Source: Apteryx mantelli
Taxonomy: Eukaryota; Chordata; Aves; Apterygiformes; Apterygidae
Direction of reading: 5' to 3'
Assembly (NCBI RefSeq): GCF_036417845.1
Contig: NC_089981.1
Coordinates: 37,888,668-37,952,667, forward strand
Length of the DNA stretch: 64,000 nt
Part shown: piece after piece, positions 42,701-64,000 of the stretch
How the letters are laid out: each line of letters starts with the position of its first letter
Numbering within the stretch: position 1 is the first letter of the stretch
Position numbers and translations under genes: made by a program
Notes under the pieces: generated by a model
What the model was told of the DNA's origin: nothing
Database searches by the model: none
Seen by the model: only the letters and a program-made list of their open reading frames with translations

Positions 42701-45700
42701 ATTATCAGTCCGAATTTTTCCACCATTGCTGGAGTGGTACTAGCCATATTTTACTTAAGGATGAATTAATCACCTACTTGCATGATCAGTATTTTTACCA
42801 ACACTAAGAAACAGAAATTCTGTAAGTTATTCTCAAAGATGAAGGGTTTTTTTTTGTTTTTTTTGGTTTGAAGTAAACATAAGAAAGGTGAAGACATTTA
42901 TGTCCATGTTTCCTCCAGATATATATGGGTTATTTAAACATTTTAAGTAGAGGAATACTATCATTTAAAAATAAGCATATAGTGTGGGTATATTCTAAGG
43001 AATACCTTACCAGCAGGAGTAACAGCACCTTCCTGTATACCTCCAACATATCCAGGAAGAAACTTATGGCAGAAATCAGGAATGAAGACATACAAAATCA
43101 CCTAAAAGAGAGAGAACTTATTAACAGTGAGAAACTAGACAAACCCAAAGAGCACTGTTGCCTTCACACACATACCAAAGATAATACTCAGCAGTTTCAA
43201 TTAAGCATTGGTTAAGCAAATATTGCAAGATATAACTGATGTGCTTTTAGACTAGTAATGCATCCAAGCTACTAAGCCATTTTTTTTACCCTTTAGGTAC
43301 CTCACATACAGTTATCATTCTTCCTTTGCAGGGTGGAGGGAAAATTTGCTAACTAGCTTCAGGTTGTTATCCTTTAATTCTGAAGTTAATCGGTATTATA
43401 TGCAAGTTGCTTGGCAAATTGGTAAAAATGGGAGAAGTTTGGTAAGTTTGAAGATACTTCATATATCAATGTCCTTTTATATTCTGTCTACAGAAAATTC
43501 TACCCCTTCTGCAGCGTTAGTATATAAAATTTTTCATGTATTTAATTAATATAAATGGATATTTTTGTTATTATTCTTGCTTTTTCTTAATAACTATTTT
43601 CCATCAAGGACTCTTCTAGAACTCATTCTTCTATGCTATCTGACTTTACATTTGTGTAAAATGCTCAGACCACAGAGTAGCTATGGGAGCAAGCAATATT
43701 GGCATGCATCTGGCTGCACATTTTCCTACTCATTGCTGGGCACAGTGTTTAAGCACAGTGTTATATCATACTAGGTAACAAAAAACTGCTTGTGAAGCAA
43801 ACTTTCTTCACAGGAAGAGTAAAACTGGTACCCCAACCATTTGAGGATCACATAACCTCTTGGCATTTTTTGCTGGATTGATATCATTGACATCCGACAG
43901 ATTATGTTTCAATTACCTAAAAATTCCATATAATTCGAGTTAGTTCTACCCTTGTTTCCTCTCAAGCACAGATGCATGTGCGTGCTTGAACACACAAACA
44001 CACGCACACTGTCCTACCTTTATTCAGTACTGCTGCTTACAGCTCTACAGCAACTGACATCCATCGTACTAGAACAGTGTACTCTGACAGCAAAGGAATA
44101 TTTGGGCCTGAGCTTTGTTTGGATTCCAAAAAGCCATGTAAAATAAGAAACATCAAAGAATAAAAGCCAGTGTGACATTCCCTTATCTTTCATAAAAAAG
44201 GACTAATTGAACAGCTGGTTTTAAAGAAAGAGCCACTACCATCTACATCATGACTCAACAGCATACCTGGAAAGTGACCCAAAGGATATAGATGCCAGCA
44301 GCCTTGTATGTCAGTGTAGGAGTTTTGTTCCAGATGTCAGACAGATGTGTATTCCCCATGAGCAAGTCAACAAGTGGATTGATCAGGGAGCACTGGTACT
44401 GGTCACAGGACATTATGAAGTAATATACAATGAGTGGTGCAAACATGAGCAGGAAAAGGATGCTTGCCAAAGAAAACCAGTCTACTTCCCTGTAATCCAA
44501 AACAGAACATTTATTTTCCAACTTTCAGTTGGAACAATGGGTCTGATTAAGACAGACAGATTTTTTCAGTGGACCTTTTAGACTAACCAGGTGAAAACTG
44601 GAAATATTCTGAAGGCACAAATTTCTTTGGGTCAAACAGTTACATGTTAAAATACTTTACGAAAACTGTTATAAATCTATGCTAGTGAATCAGTGCAACA
44701 GAATAGACAACATCTCTCCCCTCCCACCCCACCCCCCCAAAATCAGACTATTATTGCCATCAAATACATCAAGACAGTAATTGGGGGTATAATTTGTAAA
44801 GGGTTCAGTTAGAGGTGGTAATAGAGTCACAAGCATATTGAGCGAAGCTTGGACACACAGAAAAGACAGACTCTGGACAGCCAGAAATTGAACTTGCTCT
44901 ACCACACACTGTCTGTAGTGGCAAGCAATATAAAAATGCACATCTCAGTTTCCAGTTGCAATACAATACTGTAATATTTGCACAATACTTTGAGGACAAG
45001 AATATGGGTCATAAATCTTACTACAGCAGGAGATGTCAGCTGGCAAGACCACAGATGGATGTCTGCTTTATAACTCTGAGCAAATATTTTGTTACGCTTT
45101 TGAAGAACAACAAACGTTGCTGATTTTTATGATGAGTTTTCCTTTATGCAAGCAGAAGTGTGTTTTAACCCAAGCCTTCTGGCAAAAAAAAGTTGTTTTA
45201 TGCAACTGGGCGCTGGTAGGTGGTTTGAGATACCTAAACAAAGATACCTTCTTTGCCTTGCTTCTAAGTATCTCTTTAAAAGATAAGCATATTCAATCAA
45301 AACAAGCTGGCAAAAAAAAATTAGACTTTAACACGAATTTCTCTTCCAGCTGAGGAGTAACAAGGCATTACAACATTATGCCACTCAACAAAACAATGAA
45401 AGTGTCAACACACTAGCACATGAAAGGCAAAGCAAGGCAATGTTTTACATTACTGTTTACAACCTGCTGTAAATGGCATCTCTTACTACAACTCATTCTA
45501 TGGAAGATCAATGCAACCATCTTTTATTAATAGAGTCAAGTTTAACAGGAAAGTGGCAACCACAAGAGTAGGTGTGAACCAGTCTGAAATACAGCGACTA
45601 ATTAGGGTTATCAACTTCTCTCACCATGCTCTTCCCCACTGTCCTTGAGATGTTTCAGCACCATTTTGGACACTTTTGTGTTTTCTTTCTTCAGAAGATC

Positions 45701-45722
45701 TTTTCTCCTGAAGGGCTGCCAT
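39283..45722 (-). CDS. DHCR7: DHCR7, 7-dehydrocholesterol reductase, complete
   Basis: Spliced minus-strand gene; ATG at 45720-45722, stop TAA at 39283-39285, seven coding exons totalling 475 codons plus stop, the same length as the human protein. It reduces the C7-C8 double bond of 7-dehydrocholesterol with NADPH in the ER membrane, the last step of cholesterol synthesis in the Kandutsch-Russell route. Visible: a short charged N-terminus ending GQWGRAW; first helices ([18 protein letters not shown]); the loop [77 protein letters not shown]; and the sterol-reductase signature [15 protein letters not shown] near the C-terminus. All splice phases agree and no defect was seen. It is head to head with NADSYN1, as in other vertebrates. 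A noncoding first exon near 48.8 kb is inferred. Confidence 0.97.
40334..40465 (-). CDS. DHCR7: DHCR7 coding exon ([15 protein letters not shown])
   Basis: Forty-four codons, about residues 278-321, [17 protein letters not shown] then [18 protein letters not shown] and LPYLYTLQ. The acceptor is CTTTCAG and the donor GTAAAA. Confidence 0.97.
41394..41598 (-). CDS. DHCR7: DHCR7 coding exon ([13 protein letters not shown] region)
   Basis: About residues 210-277, [38 protein letters not shown] and through ILVNVLQ. The acceptor is CTTTCCAG and the donor GTAAAT. Confidence 0.97.
42074..42287 (-). CDS. DHCR7: DHCR7 coding exon (SPTIIFDNW region)
   Basis: About residues 138-208, [46 protein letters not shown] and FPSNAKD with a split Cys. 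The donor is GTATGT. Confidence 0.96.
43011..43101 (-). CDS. DHCR7: DHCR7 coding exon ([12 protein letters not shown] loop)
   Basis: About residues 108-138, [30 protein letters not shown] and a split Gly. The donor is GTAAGG. Confidence 0.95.
44267..44489 (-). CDS. DHCR7: DHCR7 coding exon (first membrane helices)
   Basis: About residues 34-107, [14 protein letters not shown] through [13 protein letters not shown]. The acceptor is GGATTACAG and the donor GTATGC. Confidence 0.96.
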
Positions 45723-45730
45723 GCTTCCCT
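45625..45730 (-). CDS. DHCR7: DHCR7 first coding exon (ATG at 45720-45722)
   Basis: The acceptor TTTCATAG lies right of 45730, then eight 5'UTR bases and ATGGCAGCC. It codes for a variable polar stretch and ends SQGQWGRA with a split Trp; the donor is GTGAGA. Confidence 0.92.
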
Positions 45731-47228
45731 CTATGAAAGAAAATATTTGTGGTATTACTCCAGCTGGTTCTCAGTAATTCTTTCAGTTTGACTGAAGAGA
45801 ATCACAATTAAAAGTTATTAGAAACTATTTTATGGCCTTCTGATTACAGGAAATTCGAGAAGGGGTTAGGAAGGAAAAAAAACACCCAAACTCTTACAAT
45901 CTTATATTCAGCAAAACATTACCAAACCATTGATGTCAAAGTACTCCATTAAACTTGGTGCTAACTGGAAACGTCTTTTAAGTCATACTGTACAATACAT
46001 GGCTTGTTACTTATACATGAGATGCAAAGGGAGGGAGGGGGAAGTGTTCTGCCACATTCTTATAAACCTCTGAAAATGAGGGTCTGCAATGAATTGCCTT
46101 TCCCAGAGTAATTGCTACTGCTGTAATATCACGTGTATTGGATCTTGCCTAACTACATATTTTCCCTAGATCCCTTGCTTAATACACACTAGCTACATTG
46201 AAGAAAACAAGATGACAGCTATAATCCCATCTGTATCAGAAATGAGTCAGAATTGAGAATGACATACTAGGTAACACCTAATTCTCTGTGGAACATGCAT
46301 TACAGTTTTTTTTTTTTTTGTGCTTTGCCCAAATATTTCTTTTCTTAGGGATCATTATCATCCCATAATCTGAACATTTGGTAATCCCTCTACCAAAAGA
46401 AAAAGAGAAAAATCTTTTTCCTAAATTTTGTTTTTGTGTTATGGGAAGATATGGATTCTAAGCCACATGGAATATTGTAGTTTACTATTCAGAAGGGAAT
46501 TTGCTAACAGTTGTTAGTTTTGTAGGTTTTCAGTCTTTGATAACTAAAACCCAAAACCTGCTCTTATTTCCACTGAAGCAGAAATGACAATACAACATAT
46601 TAAGAAAGAGGAAAATGCCTGGATGCCAAAATAGAAAGATCTCAAACAGGATCAGGCCAACCACAAGGATAATGCGCCATCCTCACATTCAAAATATATA
46701 GCACGTTCTGTATAAATCTCCTCCCCATCATACATTTGAATTAAAATGCTTATTTTCGGAAGTAATCGGAAAAGCAACACAATGCCCCCCCTCACTAACT
46801 TGATGAGGCAGAAATCCTAAAGAAGTAATGCAAGAAGATACCTGGGGTGCAGGAAGCTTACATAACTTACTATTTTCATAATCACAAGTAGAAATATTAA
46901 CCAGTAACCTGTTTTTCAGCAGAAAGATTTTTAAAATACTGTCAAAGGTAAAAAGCTGGGCTTGGATTTGAGCCAGAAGTCTACATTTTTCCAGGTATCA
47001 ACACCTTCACAACAAGGTTTCTAATGCAAGTAATGAATCAATCTAAAGATAAGCATGTATAAGTACAGGAAAGGCAGGAGATTTACTGTACCAAGGTTAG
47101 GAGTGTGGGACCTTACTCCAGTAATTTTTGTTAGTTTAGCTTTACATAGCACCACAAATTCATACTGGAAACAGTTACAGCACCAGTAAGAATTCTGCAG
47201 AGACAGAAAGGCTCTCATTCAGGAAATA

Positions 47229-47400
47229 ACAGAATCAGAATAGTTTAGATTGGATAAGACCCTGGAAATCATTTAGTCCAACTTCACCCCTGCTCGAAGC
47301 AGGGCCAGCATAGATCAGGTTGCTCAGAGCCTTGTCCAGCCAAGTTTTGACTATTTCCACGGATTCCCCATGACATTTCTCATTTGCCAGTCCTATTGAG
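47229..47400 (-). repeat. CR1 LINE 3' fragment
   Basis: AGAATCAGAATAGTTTAGAT, then TTGGATAAGACCCTGGAAAT and AGTCCAACTTCACCCCTGC, with GGTTGCTCAGAGCCTTGTCC: the familiar antisense 3' end of avian CR1. 5'-truncated; lies in DHCR7 intron 1. Confidence 0.85.
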
Positions 47401-48759
47401 GAAGGGGACATAAGAGATCCAGCACAGAGACCCTAGCAAATTATCAGAGAGTAGATGGAAGAGCCATAAAATTGAGTCCTGGTCATCGGGGTTCAACTTT
47501 CTTTTAGGCTCTTAAGTAATGAAACAGACTGGTTATTCTGCAGAGCTCAGCATATTGGACTTGAACTCTGCTCAGGCTGTTGAGCACTTGTAAAAAGCCT
47601 GTCTGCTGCTGGCAGCACACGGGATTTTGTGGAGGCTCATACGCACCCACTTTACCATTAATCCTACCAAACAGTGCAGAAACATGACAATCATCCCATT
47701 ACTAAAACTGTGAACTTGGTAATGAGAAAGGCTGGTACTGAGTCAGAGCGCATGCGGGATCCACATATTCCACCTGTTTAAAGATCAGTAACTGCCAGTA
47801 AGTTTCACCTTTCTGCAAGGTGCTTCGAATGAGCGCTTGCCTAGAGCCTTCCCCTGACAGCTCCGCCCTGGTGCTGGCAGCCGAGAGCCTCTCCCGGTTC
47901 AGAAGTTTTTCCACAAATCTTAAACGCCCGCTAATGTTTCCGAATTATGACTCCTACTAAAATCTTACTCACATGTTAAACACTTATTAGCTATTGAAGC
48001 TTCTTTATATACAAGGTTCCTGTTACCCCTCTAAACTTTAATAGGTTCAGGACACTCCTAACACATTGCTTTCCTAACTCCTAGTCAGCTTCTTAACAAG
48101 AGCCTGAAGCAAAATTCACAATTTAAAAGTCACCTGCACAGAAAAATCCAGAGACATACTCTTCATCTGAATCCAAATTTCAAAGTTTAACAATGAAATA
48201 CTGTGTTAAAAGTAAGACCATGCCAACCAGTCAGTTCACTCTGAAGTGCTCTCTTTCCTTTCAGTACCCAAGCCACGTATTTAATACACAGTTCATAGGT
48301 TCAGTTTCATACAAAGTAGAGTCCTTTCAAGCATCAATATTTCACAGTTGTTTGATGTTTTTCATCAGCATGCTCTGGAAATACTGAAATGGAATTGTGA
48401 TTAAATAAGAGTAACAAAAACCCATCATCAGATTTTTTTTCCTATAAAAACACGATGGACTAACATTTTTCAATATAGATTTAAAACAAGATCTCCTAGG
48501 TGAAATACAATACTGTATAAAATCAAATATTTTGCATACCAGACGAACACTGCAGCTGGTTACCGGGGCTAATTCAGCAGATTCCCATCAGCAAAAATGA
48601 CGACGCTTTCCTATACCCTAGGCTCTGTATACCAAACACAAACGTCCGGGGGAATATCATGAGGGTGGAGAAAAAAAAGAGCGGAGGAAGTTAGCAGCAG
48701 GCTCCAGAACCAGGAGATGCTTATCAGATTTACCACAAAAAGCTACCTTCCAGCTACAC

Positions 48760-49135
48760 TTTGTCCTCCCCCGCCGAGGCCCAGCATGGCTCGCGGTGAA
48801 ACACGCACCTATTAAGCGCAGCCCGCGGCCACTCTCCTCCTCCTCGTCCCCCGCGCCCGGCCCCGCCGCGCCGCGGAGCCGCGCCTGCGCCGAGCCGCCC
48901 GCGGGGCCGCTCGCCCGCACCGCCTCCGCCCTCGCCCCCGCCCCACCGCCCTGCCCAATCCCCGCCGCGCGCTGCCCAGCCCCGCCCCCGCCGCGCCGCC
49001 GCATTGGTGCGGCGCGCTCAACCCATGGGCTGAGGCCACCGCGCGGCTGGAGGGGGGCGGGGCCTGCCCTGCCCCCCCCCCGCCCCGGGGCAGCCTCACC
49101 GCGGTGCTCGGGCGCTGCCAGCGAGCGCATCTAAT
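48760..49135 (-). promoter_or_regulatory. CpG island, DHCR7 promoter and inferred noncoding exon 1
   Basis: CpG-rich block with GC boxes (around 48980-48990 and 49051-49064) and an inverted CCAAT box (ATTGG at 49003-49007). A donor-like AATAG|GTGCGT on the minus strand would end a noncoding exon at 48809. NF-Y/Sp1 arrangement is usual for sterol-regulated genes, but I did not find a clear sterol response element. Confidence 0.7.
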
Positions 49136-50575
49136 TGGGGGTTGTTCAAATAGATCCTTACGGTCCCGCGTCTTTGTGCTGTGCTTAGATTAGAAACCGC
49201 TATATGCAACACTTCTCAGAGTCTTTCACTTGCACAACGCAGTGTGCTTCCGGGGCGTTTTCAACCCAGAAGTCGCATTTTTGATTATACTTCGGAGCTG
49301 CTAAATTTCACAACTTGTATTTCCAGTCTGCTGATAATCAATATTCTTCTTGTGTCTTCTTTCATCTGGATACTTGTGAAAGCATCACCTTTCAGTGTAT
49401 TTCCTTAAAAAAAAAAACCCAAAACACACACATTCAGTAAATTACTATGTTATTACAGTTGCAAGGAAGGATTTGTAACTCTGTTTCCTAGAGTGTAATG
49501 CCAAAAGCCAAATATGAAGACAATTAAAATCTTACTGAAAAGCAAATTGCATGATTCTAGGAAAGAACAGTGCACATCTCCTTTCCACACAGGTTTGTCC
49601 AACAGGAAGAAGCGAGAGAGAGGTCGCGGACAAGGAATGATTTGCTTGGACTCTCACAGAAGATGAGAAAAGGAACATCAGCCACCAGGCTTCTCACCAC
49701 CCGTTACATTGCTCTAGGGCTTCTGCACAACTCCAACTCCTGCTTATGTGAAGAAGCAAGCCAGAAAGAGCAGGGTCATCAAGATAATGGAAATTCTGGT
49801 AATTATCACCTGCACCTGTGAACTGCTTCCCCTCTGCTCTTCAAGGTACAGCTCCTCAGCTTCAAAAAGAATTTCACATGCAACCTGCAGGATCAGGAAG
49901 TCGACCATTTCCGTCCCAGTCACGATGACACACTATCTCCTTGAGAGCAATGTTAATTAAGGCAGATCAGCTTGCGCTTTTAAAGTAACAATCACAGATG
50001 TTTTGCTATAGTGATATAGATTCAAAACCTGATGATTTAGTTTGTAACTGTATCAGTCAGAAGATTCAGTAAAGCAGGCATACTGTGAACACTGGTTGCC
50101 TCAAATGATTGAGTCAGCCATCATGTAGGCTGTAAGCTTACTAGAAAGAACTAAGATTTTGAAACAAGCTGATTTCTATGGACACTCTTTAGTAACAGAA
50201 ACAGCTTAGAAAGAATCCCATATGTAAGGAGGCTCATGACAGCAAATATATGAGGGATACCAGGACAGGAAGTTAGACTTATATTCTAGACATCCCTACT
50301 ACACTGGGATTTGCACCAGCTGCTGTGATGATGCACAAATTTGAAGAAACATGCAAAGCTTTGAATCCAGCTCTGAATTTCCCCACCATCTTGAGGCCTC
50401 ACATTTTGAGCTTGTTTTTGAGGGCTACCTTCTAGAAGTTGTTAATAAAAGATTAATGTGATAGGTGCTAGTTTGTTACATCAAATCGGGAAGTGATTTT
50501 ACGATGAAACTAGGCGCTAATTACGGGCTAAACCACAACATCCTGTAATGAGGGCATGTACCCCGCCTGAGATAA
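49136..50575. other. DHCR7-NADSYN1 intergenic DNA left of the LTR
   Basis: About 1.4 kb of ordinary AT-rich sequence. I see nothing in it that I can name; short open frames at 49570-49960 show no family resemblance. Confidence 0.45.
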
Positions 50576-50580
50576 TTAAG

Positions 50581-50988
50581 TGGAGCCAGCGAGGCGGCGA
50601 TGTTAGTTTAGATAGCCTAATATGGCAATGGCGAGGTCACACAATTGTAAAATATATGCATGACCTGAGGGTCACCACACACAACGCAGAGGAAGACTCC
50701 AGCCTTCATCCCCACGACCACCAGAAGGCTGAAGAAGACCCCCTAGCAACAGCCGGCGCAACCGCAGAAGTTACAGGAAGTGCCACATATACCCGGGGCT
50801 GGAATCGCATATAAGGAGACTGGGGGGGGGGGGGGGGGGGGGATCGCGCGCGCCGTTGGTGGAGCAGGAGACTCCCCGGCCGCCCAGCGCTGTTTTGCTT
50901 ACTTGTGACTTGCTCAATTATTCTATTAAATTGGAGTTTATGCAACCCGGCCCGAGTGGTTGTCAATTTGTCGCGTTTACCTATAACA
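50581..50988 (+). mobile_element. Probable solo LTR of an endogenous retrovirus
   Basis: A 408-base block starting TGG and ending ACA, flanked on both sides by TTAAG (50576-50580 and 50989-50993), i.e. TG..CA ends with a 5-bp target duplication. Inside in promoter order: TATAAG at 50810-50815, a run of 21 G, and ATTAAA at 50925-50930 as possible poly(A) signal. No gag, pol or env was seen on either side, so it would be a solo LTR. A 5-bp duplication fits ERVL-like or some other classes; the family is not identified. Confidence 0.6.
50822..50842. repeat. Run of 21 G
   Basis: Uninterrupted G run seven bases downstream of the LTR TATA-like box, followed by alternating CG. Confidence 0.9.
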
Positions 50989-50993
50989 TTAAG

Positions 50994-51390
50994 ATAGCAT
51001 TCCCCATGTGCCAGTGGACACTGAAGTTCTTAAATGATAGAATTACAGACAGTGGATAAGGGATGTAACAAAAAAGTCCCACCAGAGGAGTCACACTTAA
51101 GATTTTGGCAGCAGTTCTCAATGAAACTGCTATTCATTATGTTCACCGTGCAGGATTTTCTCACAACAGCTGTGCCAGAAACATAATAGAGCAAAAAAGC
51201 TTTATTGCATCTCCTCAGCTACAAATGCCAGCACCTGGCAGGCAACACCTACTAATAGACTGCTTGTAAAAACAACAGACAGGTTGCAACCCTCTAATGC
51301 CCTATGTTTTGGCTGCTTGCTCGCACCTACCCAGAAAACGCCAGGAGCTGAATTTCTCAACAGGGTTTGCTTCGGAAAGGGCTCCCCGGC
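50994..51390. other. Unannotated DNA between LTR and NADSYN1 CpG island
   Basis: About 400 bases; no gene or repeat recognised. Confidence 0.4.
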
Positions 51391-51825
51391 TGTCAGAGCC
51401 ACGGGGCTTATCACCGTCATTGCAGCCTGCCGCCCTTTCTCCTCCTGCCCGCTCCAACGCGCCTCACCAGTGCTGCACACGGACAAGGGCGGCAGTGCCC
51501 GAAACGAGCACCAAGCTGGGCCTTTAACCCCGCCGCTTCGTGGCTGGCCTCCCGCCCCGGCAGCCCCGGCTGCGCCGCGCCGCGCCGTGCCGTGCCTTGC
51601 CCTGCCCTGCCCGCGCTGCCGCCCCCTTCCTTAACTCCTTCCGGCCTCTACCAGCCCCCCCGGGAGCCGCGGCTGGAGGCCCCGGGAGGGAGAAGCGCCC
51701 CTCGCGCCCAGCACGGCAGCTGCGCCCCGGGGGCGGGCAGGGAACGGGCCCGCGGTTCGCGGCGGCGCCGCCCCGGAAGCGGCCGCCCGCGGGGCCCCGG
51801 CTGGGGTGGCGCTGCCGGAGCCGCC

Positions 51826-63655
<11,830 letters not shown>

Positions 63656-64000
63656 GTGTGTTTCGTGTAGGCTAAATCTGATTAGATTCTTCTTTTGGAA
63701 TAACACAAAATGGTGAAGTAGCAGTGGGACCCTTCATTTGCTACTTGTCTGTGAAGACCTGAACTTGCTGTGGTGTGTCCCTGAAGATTCAGGGCTTCCA
63801 TTAAATGCTTGTCCGCAGCAGAAATCCACAATCTGATGCAACTTGGGAGAGGTCCAAGATAATTATTTATTGTGATTTTTAAAACCTCATAGGATGGTTA
63901 GAAGGAAATACTATGTCCCTATATCCTATTGAAAGCATTGGTCCTGATGCTGTTTAGAAAAACATAGCTATAGATAGGTTTCCAGGTCAGAAAAATGTGC

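Noticed and set aside
48657-49134. Open frames on both strands in the DHCR7 CpG island
   Set aside because: Same composition effect; the DHCR7 start codon is in the 45.6-45.7 kb exon.

Overview
The window is vertebrate nuclear DNA, most likely from a bird (another CR1-bearing sauropsid is not excluded). The grounds are: AT-rich introns and intergenic DNA broken by three sharp CpG islands; CR1-type LINE fragments; what looks like a solo retroviral LTR; and four recognisable spliced genes whose split codons can be followed from exon to exon. Everything was read by eye. Gene names come from remembered vertebrate families, not from a search.

Layout. (1) From the left edge to about 6.65 kb, + strand: the last four coding exons of CSRP3 (muscle LIM protein); its first coding exon lies left of the window. 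(2) About 7.2 to 25.4 kb, - strand: ZDHHC13 (ankyrin-repeat DHHC palmitoyltransferase family), tail to tail with CSRP3. Seventeen coding exons were placed and one expected exon, encoding a membrane segment, was not found. (3) About 25.8 to 38.4 kb: gene-poor spacer with no supported coding sequence. (4) About 38.4 to 49.1 kb, - strand: DHCR7 (7-dehydrocholesterol reductase), a complete 475-codon frame in seven coding exons plus an inferred noncoding first exon in a CpG island. (5) About 49.1 to 51.4 kb: short divergent intergenic gap holding the probable solo LTR. (6) 51.8 kb to the right edge, + strand: NADSYN1 (glutamine-dependent NAD+ synthetase), first fifteen coding exons; the gene runs off the window.

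The genes do not form a pathway. CSRP3 acts in the muscle Z-disc and nucleus, ZDHHC13 in Golgi/ER protein acylation, DHCR7 in the last step of cholesterol synthesis, and NADSYN1 in the last step of NAD+ synthesis. DHCR7 and NADSYN1 are head-to-head neighbours in vertebrates generally, and CSRP3/ZDHHC13 is a conserved tail-to-tail pair; here the two pairs lie side by side.

The most striking observation is that the ZDHHC13 active-site motif reads Asp-Gln-His-Ser instead of Asp-Gln-His-Cys, while every zinc-binding Cys/His of the domain is kept. This is the same change used in the laboratory to make catalytically dead DHHC enzymes. The same gene also has a GC-AG intron and a Cys/His-rich N-terminus. 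No prokaryotic-type system, CRISPR array, tRNA or rRNA was seen.
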